NCBI RefSeq assembly: GCF_026262505.1 | Contig: NC_067207.1 | Coordinates: 14,910,082-14,974,081 of the forward strand | DNA from: Trichomonas vaginalis G3 | Lineage: Eukaryota > Parabasalia > Trichomonadida > Trichomonadidae | Length of the DNA stretch: 64,000 nucleotides | Reading direction: 5' to 3' | Shown: piece by piece, positions 17,081 to 27,532 of the stretch | Numbering within the stretch: the first letter of the stretch is position 1 | Layout: each line of letters begins with the position of its first letter | Translations under genes and position numbers: made by a program | Notes under the pieces: model-generated | Database searches by the model: none | The model's input: only the letters and a program-made list of their open reading frames with translations | Told to the model about the DNA's origin: nothing

Positions 17081-19918
17081 TTATCCGAGTTTGACTTGTT
17101 TCAGACTGCCAACAGATCGATGTGAACCTGCAGATGATAATGCTGAACCTGCGCCACTTCGAACACTTGGGGTGCCTGAACTTCGGTAGCTAGATAAACG
17201 AGAACCATTACTTGATGGTGTTCGTGAACCGGAGCCTGTGTCTGGTTTGATGATTCGTGCACCTTTAGGAATGATAGAAGGAACTTCGTTGTTCGATTGA
17301 AGTGCTGGAAGTGAGTTAAGTGGAATACCCATCTGTGTCAAACCTAATCGAAGTTTAGACAAAACTTCTGAATTAGATTCTGCAAGGCGATTCAATTCAA
17401 CTAATGAGAGTTCAACATTAGCTTTCTCCATGCGAAGTTCGATATCCATTTCAAGAAGTGTTTCTGGATATTTGGCTGTGGTAGGAACATTCAACTCAGT
17501 ACGGTGTTTTTCGCGTGCTTTCTGGATAACTTTCTGAACACGTTTGATCTTCTCTTTAAGTTCCGTGTTGTCAGCAACTGCGCGGTCGAGTGATGGCTTA
17601 AGTTTCATGATGTTGTTCTTCATTTTCTCGATAACAGCTTCTTGTTCTTGTGATGTCTTCTCGCGTTCTTTCTTCTCTTGTGCAATAGAGTTTGCTTGTG
17701 CACGACGTGCATTCAAACGTTGTTGTGCAACACGAACTTGTTCTTCTAAGACTTTCTTGCGTTCCATGTCATTGTCCGACTCTGTGACACTTGTGAATGC
17801 TTTACGGAAATCGGTGTTATGTGCATTAAGTTTGTTCATTGCTTTCTCAAGTTGTTGAAGTTCTTTCGTCTTCTTACGAATCAATGCATCTAATTCATCA
17901 CCACGACGTGAAACTTCTTCACGTTCTTTTGCGAATTTGATGACATGATATGATTGACTGACTTCTTCGCCTTCGACTTGGTATTTGCCCATCATGACTT
18001 GGTATTTAGCTTCTAATGTTTCTGCACGTTTTTGACGTTCTTTCAATTCGATACCGGCTAAATGACGTGCTTCTTCTTCTGTCTTCAACTGTGTTCGTAA
18101 TGCAGCAATGTGGGCATCGATCTCAAGAACACGTTCTTCCATACTCAACTGAAGTTGTTGACGACGGTTCTCGAGACTGATGAGTTCATCACTCTTCATG
18201 TTAACTTGTTCAGTAAGTTTCTCAACTTGCAAACGCAACATGTTCAATTGAACAAGAACTTCTTCTTTCTGTGAGCGTGATTTAACGGTGCTCTTGTCAA
18301 GTGAATCTTGATCTAACCGGATCTCGTTCAATTTAACTTCCAATTGTTGATTCGATTCTTTCAAACTCTCTTTCTTTCGTGCTGTCTGGCGCAAATCTAA
18401 TTCTAATCGGTGTAACTGCAATGAAAGTGTCTTTTCGATCTCTTGCTTCTTCGTTAATGTGTCTGTGAGTTGTTCGATCTGTGCTTGAAGTTCCATCTTC
18501 TCTTCTTCTGTACGTTCGCCTTCGATTCTTGCGATCTTTCGTTCCATTTGTTGGATCTGGAAGTTTGAGTTGTATAATAATTCCATTTGCTTCTGAGTCT
18601 CGCGATCGAACTCTTGGATCTTCAATTGGAGGTTCTTTGCACGTGTTTGTGAACCTTCCATCTCCGCCAATAAGTCTTTCTGCTTCTTTTTAACTTCGGA
18701 GACATCTTGGGATAATTTGAAAATCGAATCTTTGCCGGCGGCGATTTCTGCGTCGATCTTCTTGAGATTGACTGTCTGTTCTTTAAGATATGATGTCAAA
18801 ATTTCGGATTGTTGATTGAAATCCTTAGTTGCATCTGATTGAGTGGCCAATGCTTGTTCTGTGAGCTTCAGACGCTTGAGATATTCTTCTCTCTTCGCGA
18901 TCTCTTGGGCTGTTTTGTCTTTGAAGTCTTGGATTTCACCACGATAAAATGCTTCATCGCTTTCAAGCTTTTCTAGCTGATGGCACTGGGTCTCAACGGT
19001 CTTAATAAATTCGGCAAGCTCGGTTGAGTCCTTTTCGTACTGTTTGTGCTGTTGTGAAACCTTATGATCTCCAATTGTCAACTGGCGCTCGATACTTTGG
19101 TTTTCTGTTTGAGCGGCGTCGAGGTTCTTCTTCTCTTCTGCAACTTCCTGGTGAAGACGATCGACTTCGACTTCTCTTTCTTTGATAGATTGGTTATTCA
19201 TTCCAATTCTGCTATGAAGGTTATTTAACTGCTTCATGGTTGCTTCCCATTGAGAAAGAAGCTGTGTACGGTCATCGTGGAGCTGTCTAAATTGTTCTGC
19301 AGTCATATCTAATTGGATTTGCAAAGCTCTTGTTGCTGTAACTTCTTGTTCGAGCTCCAAACGCTTTGCTTCGACAATACCTGTAGATTTCTCGATTTCA
19401 AGTAACATTTCGCGAATCTTTGACTCATCTTTTGTTTGATAACGTTGAAGAACAATAAAATCTTCTTCTTTCTGTCTGGCGATAGTTATCCATTGTTCAA
19501 GTTCTTGCTGATTCAACTTGTACTCGTCTCTGAATGTTTGCATTCGTTTTTCTGATTGGAACGTTTTACTTTGTACATTTTCCCATTTTGAGCGAATATC
19601 ATTTCTCTTTTCTTCTATCTTTGCGATTTCTGAAGCAATTCTGCCTTTTTCTCGTAAAACAAGTTGTGTAAGATGTTTTTCTTCTTCAACTTGAGAATTT
19701 TTAGCTGTAAGGAGTTCTTGTGTTTTGGTAACTTCTGCTTGAACGTTTTTGAGGTGTTCACGAAGAATGTTTACACGCTCGTTTAATTCTTGGCATTCGG
19801 CTTTAACTCCTTGGAGCTCTGACGAGTCTTTCTGAATTTCTGCATGAAGGTCTCTGTTTTCTTGATTTGCCCAACTTTCCAACTGATCATAAAGGTTGAT
19901 TGGTTCGTTATCTTCCAT
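17081..19918 (-). CDS. CCDC39: CCDC39 homologue, axonemal 96-nm ruler protein
   Basis: A 945-residue coiled-coil protein with a Ser/Gly-rich tail (SGSRTPSSNGSRLSSYRSSG), close in length to human CCDC39 (about 940). The conserved stretch YHVIKFAKEREEVSRRGDEL followed by LNKLNAHNTDFRKAF-like sequence (KAMNKLNAHNTDFRKAFTSV) matches the CCDC39 family. With CCDC40 it forms the ruler that fixes the 96-nm repeat and anchors inner dynein arms and the nexin-dynein regulatory complex, fitting a flagellate. The frame is open 75 bases further upstream, but a good initiator (TCACTT at 19944-19939) sits about 20 bases before the ATG at 19918 (MEDNEPINLYDQLE), so that start is chosen. CCDC40 is not in the window. 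Confidence 0.85.
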   Translation of the reverse strand: MEDNEPINLYDQLESWANQENRDLHAEIQKDSSELQGVKAECQELNERVNILREHLKNVQAEVTKTQELLTAKNSQVEEEKHLTQLVLREKGRIASEIAKIEEKRNDIRSKWENVQSKTFQSEKRMQTFRDEYKLNQQELEQWITIARQKEEDFIVLQRYQTKDESKIREMLLEIEKSTGIVEAKRLELEQEVTATRALQIQLDMTAEQFRQLHDDRTQLLSQWEATMKQLNNLHSRIGMNNQSIKEREVEVDRLHQEVAEEKKNLDAAQTENQSIERQLTIGDHKVSQQHKQYEKDSTELAEFIKTVETQCHQLEKLESDEAFYRGEIQDFKDKTAQEIAKREEYLKRLKLTEQALATQSDATKDFNQQSEILTSYLKEQTVNLKKIDAEIAAGKDSIFKLSQDVSEVKKKQKDLLAEMEGSQTRAKNLQLKIQEFDRETQKQMELLYNSNFQIQQMERKIARIEGERTEEEKMELQAQIEQLTDTLTKKQEIEKTLSLQLHRLELDLRQTARKKESLKESNQQLEVKLNEIRLDQDSLDKSTVKSRSQKEEVLVQLNMLRLQVEKLTEQVNMKSDELISLENRRQQLQLSMEERVLEIDAHIAALRTQLKTEEEARHLAGIELKERQKRAETLEAKYQVMMGKYQVEGEEVSQSYHVIKFAKEREEVSRRGDELDALIRKKTKELQQLEKAMNKLNAHNTDFRKAFTSVTESDNDMERKKVLEEQVRVAQQRLNARRAQANSIAQEKKEREKTSQEQEAVIEKMKNNIMKLKPSLDRAVADNTELKEKIKRVQKVIQKAREKHRTELNVPTTAKYPETLLEMDIELRMEKANVELSLVELNRLAESNSEVLSKLRLGLTQMGIPLNSLPALQSNNEVPSIIPKGARIIKPDTGSGSRTPSSNGSRLSSYRSSGTPSVRSGAGSALSSAGSHRSVGSLKQVKLG

Positions 19919-19938
19919 TTTCGCCTTTCGACGCCGAA

Positions 19939-19944
19939 AAGTGA
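19939..19944 (-). promoter_or_regulatory. Initiator (Inr) of CCDC39
   Basis: TCACTT on the minus strand fits the trichomonad initiator TCA(+1)YW and predicts a 5' leader of about 23 bases to the ATG at 19918. It decides between two in-frame start codons. Confidence 0.6.
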
Positions 19945-20231
19945 TTGAGTACGTTATTTCATCAATTGTAAACTTATTTCTAATTTGTTGCATTTATGTT
20001 ATCATTATACTATACTATGTATTTAAAGTTATTTTTCCGCATAAATGTAATCAATTTGATGAAGATTAAAATGACTGATACCCATGTCAAGAAGATAAAT
20101 TATGGATCTTTATGTATTGTTTTAATTAATTTTGATATTCATTATTGGTTTTTGAAAATTTCAGAATACGAAATCCTCAATATTGATTTAAAAATTTATT
20201 TTATAGGATTTTTACTATGGCAGTCCCAACG

Positions 20232-20272
20232 GGAACCGCGGTAATTTACCGAGGTTTCCGCACACCGGTTCC
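20232..20272. repeat. Cruciform-like double palindrome
   Basis: An outer stem GGAACCG/CGGTTCC encloses a 13-base palindrome CGGTAATTTACCG. It is GC-rich in an AT-rich spacer. A related 10-bp stem (TACGGGAATC with its complement, 5-base loop) is at 20549-20573 with several TTTACCG and CCGTAAA copies between them. Confidence 0.75.
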
Positions 20273-20696
20273 TTTTTTTAGGAATTTTTTAGATTAAAAA
20301 ATATGCTTTGTAAATCATTTTTTGTAAATCGGCAAAAATTTGGAAATATTCTGACGACAATAAATCTGGGAATAGTATTTGAAATACGAGAACAACCTAT
20401 TTAAAAGTGTTTCGCTCGATTTTGTATAATTTCAAATTTTCGCATATAGCTTTCCGTGAATTACCGTGATTTTACCGCCACATCAATAGTTTACGACACT
20501 TTTCCCGTAAATTGAGTAGTTTACTGCACTTTTTCCGTAAAATTGAGTTACGGGAATCTTACGGATTCCCGTACCTCACTTCTAGTTGAAAATAGCATTA
20601 GTATATAATAAATAGATATATTATTCATATTTTTGATTTTGAATTACGGAAAAAGTGAGTTCAGAACTTCCAATTATTATTTGATTAATTATGTTA

Positions 20697-21348
20697 TGTT
20701 GTAAACAGAAATTCATCAAAAGTGACACCTCAGAAAAGCTAAAATATTGAATTTTTGGAACTTTTGATAGAGCACGTTTTTAAATATTAATTAAAGTAAA
20801 TGTATATTTTGTAAAGATTCTTTTTAATAAAAAAATAAAATTTTGAAGAAGAACACAAAATCTTCTGAAAAATAATATCACATAAACTCATATTATTTTC
20901 TAATATATAACTATTTTATATAAAAATCAAATTCAATGATCTTAAAAGCGAATGATAAACCTCAAAATTTACGAATATAATGAGTGGGAATATAATGCTT
21001 ATCTATCATAAAACCATATGAAATATTAATTTTTGCTTTACGCCTAATTTTTGACGACAATTAGCAAAAAATGTTAAATGTTAACACTCAGTCCATTTGA
21101 ATATGAAAAATAAAATTGACTTTGATTAAATGTTTTTATTTATCATGCAATTCTTCTTGCGACCAAAGATTTGAATAAAAGTTCAAAAAATAAGATAGCT
21201 TAAAAAATAATATACGGTAGTGTTTACTAATAGATGAATAGTATATAAATTCTATTAAAATGGATTTGATCCAAAAAAATATATAAAACTTGATCATAAA
21301 TAAAATCGTTTTAAATTACTTCTTCATTTAAATTATAACAATTATTTT
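20697..21348 (+). repeat. ~650-bp host repeat, copy A
   Basis: Begins TGTTGTAAACAGAAATTC and runs to about AACAATTATTTTT. The first ~586 bases recur at 22456-23041 with no difference found by eye. A third, inverted copy was split by Maverick B (23047-23179 and 48253-48785). No coding frame and no terminal inverted repeats were found, so it may be a non-autonomous element or a dispersed duplication. Confidence 0.85.
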
Positions 21349-21458
21349 TGGTTTTATATTTTTTCGGCATTTGATTATAGCATTTGAAAGTCATCTCGAA
21401 AATCGATTAACAAGACAATTTCCCAAACATCTACATACAAGTAGATGATGGTAAACCC

Positions 21459-21526
21459 ATTAGAGTTGTTTTGCTATGATTCCTCCAATCTTATGATGAG
21501 AAAAATCATATCAAAACAGCTCTAAT
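21459..21526 (+). ncRNA. Candidate structured RNA: 68-nt hairpin 1
   Basis: The arms ATTAGAGTTGTTTTG and CAAAACAGCTCTAAT pair over 15 positions (one G-U), then ATGATT/AATCAT, then a short stem near the tip (ATC/GAT, TTAT loop). Two other hairpins of exactly the same length and plan follow at 21704 and 21812 with compensating base changes. Strand is a guess because the shape is symmetrical. It may be a structured RNA or a palindromic DNA element. Confidence 0.45.
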
Positions 21527-21703
21527 CGAACATTCTACACAGCTTAGCATCCAGCTAGTTCCAAGTAATGCGATTACAACATCAACGGCCAAAGCCTTTC
21601 AGAGTCCTTTAATCATTTCTTCTCATCTCAATGTGAAGTGGCCCCAAACGAACAACAAGCTGACGTTACAACGCATTACAACCCGGTTAATACGAGCATA
21701 TAC

Positions 21704-21771
21704 ATTAGAGCTGCTTTGTTATGATCTCCCTCATCAATTGATGAGAGATCTCATTATGAAGCAGCTCCAAT
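21704..21771 (+). ncRNA. Candidate structured RNA: 68-nt hairpin 2
   Basis: Arms ATTAGAGCTGCTTTG and GAAGCAGCTCCAAT; compared with hairpin 1 and 3, GTTGTTTTG has become GCTGCTTTG and the opposite arm has changed to match. The tip is CTCATC, AATT loop, GATGAG. Confidence 0.45.
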
Positions 21772-21811
21772 CGAACTAAAAACCTACATACAAATGAGTG
21801 AAAACAAATTC

Positions 21812-21879
21812 ATTAGAGTTGTTTTGCTTTGATTTCTCTCATCAGAAGATGAGAGATACCAGAACAAAACAACTCTAAT
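21812..21879 (+). ncRNA. Candidate structured RNA: 68-nt hairpin 3
   Basis: A perfect 15-bp outer stem (ATTAGAGTTGTTTTG with CAAAACAACTCTAAT) and a perfect tip stem CTCTCATC, AGAA loop, GATGAGAG. Same length and plan as hairpins 1 and 2. The preceding CCTACATACAA and following TTCTACACA are shared with the surroundings of hairpin 1, so the unit was duplicated. Confidence 0.45.
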
Positions 21880-21941
21880 CAAACTTTCTACACAACTCAG
21901 CACAGTATCAATGCAAAGTAATGCGTCTGTATCGTTAACAA

Positions 21942-21992
21942 GCAAAGTTGTTTCGGGTCCTTCCATTTTGGAAGAATTCGGAACAACTTTGC
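21942..21992 (+). ncRNA. Candidate structured RNA: 51-nt hairpin
   Basis: An 11-bp perfect outer stem (GCAAAGTTGTT with its complement) and an inner stem CTTCC/GGAAG with an ATTTT loop, just downstream of hairpin 3. A smaller stem (CAGGTA/TACCTG with GTCA/TGAC inside) follows at 22041-22066. The whole 21.4-22.2 kb stretch is unusually rich in stems and has no convincing frame. Confidence 0.35.
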
Positions 21993-22214
21993 GAATTGAT
22001 AGTGTAAACCCATATACATGAAAGCGTGCATGCATAAAGACAGGTATTGTCAGCAATGACTACCTGCCCAGCTATGAGTGATCAGAGAATTACCATCTCA
22101 GGCTTTTTGAGAACGTTTCAGCCAGGACCCTCGTATGTTGACTGTGAGAAAGGCATCCTTTATCTGAAATAGATGCTTTTCCAACAATCAAATTCGAAGA
22201 TCTTCGACGTTGTT

Positions 22215-22300
22215 GTAAAAAGAGAAGGAGAAGGAAAGAAGAGGAAGGAGAGGAAGAAGGAAAGGAAAAGAAGAAGAAGAAAAAAGAAAAAAAAAGAAGG
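22215..22300. repeat. Purine-rich tract
   Basis: Almost pure A/G on the plus strand for about 85 bases (GAAGGAAAGGAAAAGAAGAA and similar). It creates a Lys/Glu/Arg frame that is not a credible gene. A GC-rich hairpin (GGCGGC GGA GCCGCC) follows at 22336-22350. Confidence 0.8.
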
Positions 22301-22455
22301 ACATATTAAATATAATGCGCACTTAATAGTGCCGAGGCGGCGGAGCCGCCGAGGCGCGATTTTTTTGACCCTATATTACCACACGGCAATGTTTTTCTCG
22401 ATTTTGTACAGCCCTAATTTTTACTGTAACAAATATGATTATTGTAGATTATATG

Positions 22456-23041
22456 TGTTGTAAACAGAAATTCATCAAAAGTGACACCTCAGAAAAGCTA
22501 AAATATTGAATTTTTGGAACTTTTGATAGAGCACGTTTTTAAATATTAATTAAAGTAAATGTATATTTTGTAAAGATTCTTTTTAATAAAAAAATAAAAT
22601 TTTGAAGAAGAACACAAAATCTTCTGAAAAATAATATCACATAAACTCATATTATTTTCTAATATATAACTATTTTATATAAAAATCAAATTCAATGATC
22701 TTAAAAGCGAATGATAAACCTCAAAATTTACGAATATAATGAGTGGGAATATAATGCTTATCTATCATAAAACCATATGAAATATTAATTTTTGCTTTAC
22801 GCCTAATTTTTGACGACAATTAGCAAAAAATGTTAAATGTTAACACTCAGTCCATTTGAATATGAAAAATAAAATTGACTTTGATTAAATGTTTTTATTT
22901 ATCATGCAATTCTTCTTGCGACCAAAGATTTGAATAAAAGTTCAAAAAATAAGATAGCTTAAAAAATAATATACGGTAGTGTTTACTAATAGATGAATAG
23001 TATATAAATTCTATTAAAATGGATTTGATCCAAAAAAATAT
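22456..23041 (+). repeat. ~590-bp host repeat, copy B
   Basis: Direct repeat of 20697-21282; comparison of each line by eye finds the two identical or nearly so. It stops at CCAAAAAAATA and is followed at once by an inverted part of the same repeat, forming a fold-back. Confidence 0.85.
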
Positions 23042-23046
23042 AAAAA

Positions 23047-23179
23047 AAATAATTGTTATAATTTAAATGAAGAAGTAATTTAAAACGATTTTATTTATGA
23101 TCAAATTTTATATATTTTTTTGGATCAAATCCATTTTAATAGAATTTATATACTATTCATCTATTAGTAAACACTACCG
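23047..23179 (-). repeat. Inverted host repeat, copy C, part left of Maverick B
   Basis: Reverse complement of roughly 21217-21348 of copy A, so it forms a palindrome with the end of copy B (arms about 22974-23042 and 23111-23179). It ends in ACTACCG directly at the poly(A) start of Maverick B; the rest of the same copy resumes at 48253. Confidence 0.85.
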
Positions 23180-23218
<39 letters not shown>

Positions 23219-23256
23219 TAGTGGGGCTTCCAGGCACTTCGTGCCTTCTAGCCCCG
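23180..23256. repeat. Left terminal inverted repeat of Maverick B
   Basis: Poly(A) then AGTGGGGCTTCCAGG and a nested hairpin: GGGGCT/AGCCCC outside and GGCAC TTC GTGCC inside. Matches the right end in inverse orientation (48186-48252). The hairpin part occurs a second time at the right end (48117-48152). Confidence 0.85.
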
Positions 23257-23259
23257 AAG

Positions 23260-23375
23260 ATGTTTAGTATAAATGAAGTCTTAGAGGACAAACATGACTA
23301 TGAGTTTTGATATGACAAGATAGAATATGAGAGAGGTCCTATAAACCGGAGAAAGTGTTATATAAACATCTGTCA
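23260..23375 (+). pseudogene. Remnant of the 3' end of an adenine methyltransferase gene
   Basis: The sequence here is clearly related to the last part of the methyltransferase gene at 46899-47717 (shared peptide signature YDKIEYERGPINR), in the orientation expected if the inverted repeat of the element once included the whole gene. Fossil and broken; only a small part is left. Confidence 0.75.
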
Positions 23376-23399
23376 TATTACTCAGAATATTATACAGAA

Positions 23400-24290
23400 T
23401 TCAATAAAAATATATTTTAGGTGAAGAGGTGAGATTTCACCTGTTTTTTCACCTCATTTTTCACCTCTTGAATTTTCATGAATTTCATCGTAAAGACTTT
23501 GTCAAGATTTCATCGTAAAGACTTTGTCAAGACTTCTTCGTAAATGTTTTGTCAAGACTTCTTCGTAAATGTTTTGTCAAGACTTCTTCGTAAATGTTTT
23601 GTCAAGACTTCTTCGTAAATGTTTTGTCAAGACTTCTTCGTAAATGTTTTGTCAAGACTTCTTCGTAAATGTTTTGTCAAGACTTCTTCGTAAAGACTTT
23701 GTTGAGATTTCTTCGTAAATGAGTGTAAATGACCCAAAAATATATTTTAGGTGAAGAGGTGAGATTTCACCTGTTTTTTCACCTAATTTTTCACCCTCTT
23801 GAATTTTCATGAAATTTACACCAAAAATATATTTTAGGGTAGAAGGGTAGATTTCACCTGTTTTCTACCCTCTTTTCTACCCTCTTGAATTTTCATGAAA
23901 TTTACACCAAAAATATACTACTAGGGTCATTTACGAAGAAATCTCAACAAAGTCTTTACGATGAAATCTTGACAAAACATAGACAAGAAAGTTCATGAGA
24001 AATTAGATGAAGAAGTCTTAACAAAGTCTTTACGAAGAAATTCATGAAAATTCAAGAGGTGAGAAATGAGGTGAAAAAAGAGGTGAAATCTCACCTCTTC
24101 ACCTAAAATATATTTTTGGTGTAAATTTCATGAAAATTCAAGAGGGTAGAAAAGAGGGTAGAAAACAGGTGAAATCTACCCTTCTACCCTAAAATATATT
24201 TTTGGGTCATTTACACTCATTTACGAAGAAATCTCAACAAAGTCTTTACGAAGAAGTCACAATAAAACATCTGTCAAAAGCCGCTTTTTA
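23400..24290. repeat. Left subterminal repeat array of Maverick B
   Basis: About ten copies of a 25-bp unit (GTCAAGACTTCTTCGTAAAT plus GTTTT or GACTTT) at 23485-23725, set between GGTGA/TCACC hairpin modules (23410-23470, 23745-23810, 24055-24125). Two modules use GGGTAGA/TCTACCC in place of GGTGA/TCACC (23835-23890, 24138-24200). Scattered single 25-bp units lie at 23935-24040 and 24225-24255. No gene is present. Confidence 0.85.
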
Positions 24291-24302
24291 ACTTCACTTA
24301 AA

Positions 24303-27300
24303 ATGCCACGTAAGCTACGTAAGAATATACGTAAGAGGAAGAGAGCATTGAAACATCCAATAGTAAAACTAACACCACAACAACAGTTGCAACAACAAAT
24401 GCTGAATGACCCCACTATGTTGCAACAAATGTCAAGCAATCCTATGCTTTTAAACCGAGTTGTTGGTGCACAGAGTGGAGGTTTAAGAGCGGCACTTTTA
24501 GCGAAAATGGCAGGCTATGGTGGAGCTGCAGACGGAACAGCATATAACCCTCAAAGTCAAATGAATTTGAGTTCACTCAAAAATCAAATAACAGATGTCA
24601 AAAAGTCAAACATAGACATACAGAAGCAAATAAGTGAAAACGAAAAGAAACTAGAATATGACAGACACACAAAGAAACTCAATGAGTTAAACGTAGAGAA
24701 AAAGAAGAAAGAAGAACAACTGAAAGAACTAAGTACAGAGGAATATGCGAAAAAAGTGTCAGAAAAAGCAGCAGAAGTAGCAAAAATGGAACAAGATGTT
24801 ATAAATTTGAAAAACCATACTACTCAATATAAAATACTGAAAGATGAAGAGATAAAACAAAAAGCCCTGAAGACATATATGGATAGCGATGAGTATAAAA
24901 AAGAAGTTGAAGCAAATGTAAAGGCAGAAAAACTTTTACAGTTGCAAAACCAAACCGTACAGTATGAAACTTAGCACAAGAAAGTAAAAATAACGACGCA
25001 GCCATGCAAAAGGCAATGAAAAGCTCAGAATATATAAAAGCTAACAATGACTGGTTAGATGCCCAAGCCAACGCTAAAGCAGCCCAGCTTATAGGGTCAA
25101 TAAGGACAAAAATACAAGCGGATGAAGACAGTTCAAATGAAGCTTTAACAAATGCTGACTTTAGAATGCCTTCGAAGCTCTTCATAGTAAGGTGAAACAA
25201 GTGAACGACTTCTCATCTGGAAAGAAACTGAAGTCTGAAGGTTTCGACAACGAGTTAAGAGAAGTAGCACAAAATATGACGAAAATAACAGATGCAGCAA
25301 CAAGACAGGCAGTTCAAAGTGCCTATGACGCCGTTAGAGCAACTGTTGTGAAAAGTCAAAAAAAAGAGTTACAACAGACCAAAACAGACCTAGTAAATGC
25401 TTTCTTAAAAACAAAAGTCAGGTAGGACATTACGCTGCAGATGGAACATATGTGCCAGCTGGTGGAACTTATATACCACCAAACCCTCCAAGAGAAGCAC
25501 CTGCACCAGGACTACCTAGAACATTTACATCGTCACATGGACACAGACACAGGCATGCACAACAACCAGCACAACAACCACCTCCACAACCAGCACAACA
25601 ACCAACACAACAACCAGCACAGCAACCAACAGTTCAAAACCCTGCACAACAACAACCACAAACAGAGCAAGGACATAAAAGAAGTAGAGAACAAGGAAAC
25701 CAAGAATTCTTAAAAATGCTGAAGGAAGAGTATGGTTACCCAGATACTATTGACTTTAGTGACAGATATAAAGAAGCTATTAGAAAGTTCAAGGATGGAA
25801 ATACTGACCCGAACCTATTTAGCTTTATGGCTCAGCACCAAATGGGATATAATTTCAAACCTGGAAAATACAAGCTCGCTAAGGGATATGATTTAATAGC
25901 ATATCATCCAAATGACATGGATGAATTTACTCCGAGATATTTGGTGTCAGAGCTAAATGACAATACAACTCTCTTCATGAAACGCGTAAAAAATAGAGAC
26001 GGAACGAAAGAAGAAAGGTTTATGAGTCCGGATGACTTAGATAGGGAACTTGTTAAAAACGGTCTCGGAATATATGAAATGCCAGCAGATGAGGTACAAG
26101 AAACTCCACAGGAAGAAATAGTTCAGATACAACCAGACATGGAAGAAATAGTTCAGCAACAACAGCTAGAAGAGCCTGAAGGAAACAAACAAGTCACTCC
26201 TTTGGAAACTAACTTCACAGAACTAGATGAAGATTTGGAACAGCCGAAAAATCTTGACCCTCAACAAGAGTATGCGCGAGAATATGGAATATTTCCAAGA
26301 GTCTAAAAAAAATTCGGCTGACATAGTAGAAGAATATCGAAAAATGTTTGCCGACATACAAAAGACTCCAACATCAGATGAAAATATCCAGCATAGAATG
26401 GAAGAACTGAAAAAAAATGTACACAAATACAACAACCCTTTTTACTTACGAGCATTTAACGTTCAATCTTCGGATGAACTCGGTGAAGATAAAGGTTAAA
26501 TTTCAAGAAAACATATAGAAATGAAACATTGTTTAAAGTTCATTCAGAACCTAACCAAGATGGAAACAAACCTACTTTTGTTTCTGCAGACGATGGAACT
26601 ACAATGAGATGGGGTCATAAAGCTAATCCGGATAGGTGGTTCATAAACTTACAACCACAATTCCAAGAAGTTGTAGACGCAATGGAAGTGAATGGTGAAC
26701 CAGATGTAGCTGGTATTTTCAGCGCGGCTTTAATGCCATTGAAAGATATGAAAGATGCAGATATTTTGGACCAGTATGAAATGAACATGGCTGATGGAAA
26801 TATAACACCTGACGTTCTAGAACATTTATCTCAAAGAACTACACAGAACCATAGAGATGGTATATTTGGTGAAGAGTTTAGAAAGAAAGTTAGGGAGGAG
26901 AAGGAAGAGAACCTATTGCATGACCTTGCAAACGAAAGTTTACAAAATGTCATAAAAACTTACTTTGCAGACAATGAACCGAGAAGGGATGAATATTTAA
27001 GAAAACTCAAATGGACAGTACCAAATGAAATGTTAGTATTGAAAAACATGTTCCTTGACAAAATAAAACCAACTACAGAAATAAACGACGCAAGACTGAA
27101 AGATTGGGTAGAAGCTTTCCCATTCACAAAAGATATAGTTGGTAACATGGAAAGAAAACCAGAATGGCTACAAAAACATATATTTGGAAACGAGCTTATT
27201 CCATATGGACAGGCACTGTTTGAAGAGCTTGAACCAGAAACTCAGGAAAGAGTCATGCAAACAATACGCGAAGACTCAAATACAGACTATGACAAACTCT

Positions 27301-27500
27301 TTCTAGGATATAGGTTACCTGAGATGGGCGACCAGAGCCAAAAGGCAAAAAGGACATGGGAAATTTGCAACATACTAGATGAACATAATGCAAAGATGCA
27401 ACAACTTCAAGCAGAGGGCAATGAAGGAAAAAGAAGAGTTAAAAACTCAGTCAGGAAGAAAGTAAAGCTTGGTCGGAGTGGGTTCTATTATGACATATAA
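24303..27500 (+). pseudogene. Large structural-type Maverick gene region, fossil
   Basis: A plus-strand coding region upstream of the capsid gene. The N-terminus is very basic (MPRKLRKNIRKRKRALKH), then Gln-rich, then a long charged coiled coil (KKEEQLKELSTEEYAKKV), a Pro/Gln-rich low-complexity stretch near 25450-25660 (AQQPAQQPTQQPAQQP) and a folded-looking C-terminal part (26529-27500, WFINLQPQFQEVVDAMEVNG). Size and place resemble the large coiled-coil proteins of T. vaginalis Polintons of unknown role. Broken, with several breaks. Confidence 0.55.
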
Positions 27501-27532
27501 ATCCAACTATTCTATATTTTTACTCATATGAA

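Noticed and set aside
21784-22056. 90-codon minus-strand frame over the hairpins
   Set aside because: Crosses hairpin 3 and its neighbours, has no domain, and hairpin arms explain its open frame.
22173-22463. 96-codon frame with Lys/Glu/Arg run
   Set aside because: It is produced by a purine-rich tract; composition is not that of a protein domain and it enters the host repeat.
20697-23041. LTR-like arrangement (near-identical direct repeats around unique sequence)
   Set aside because: No reverse transcriptase, gag or primer-binding site between the repeats, and the ends lack TG...CA and a target duplication.
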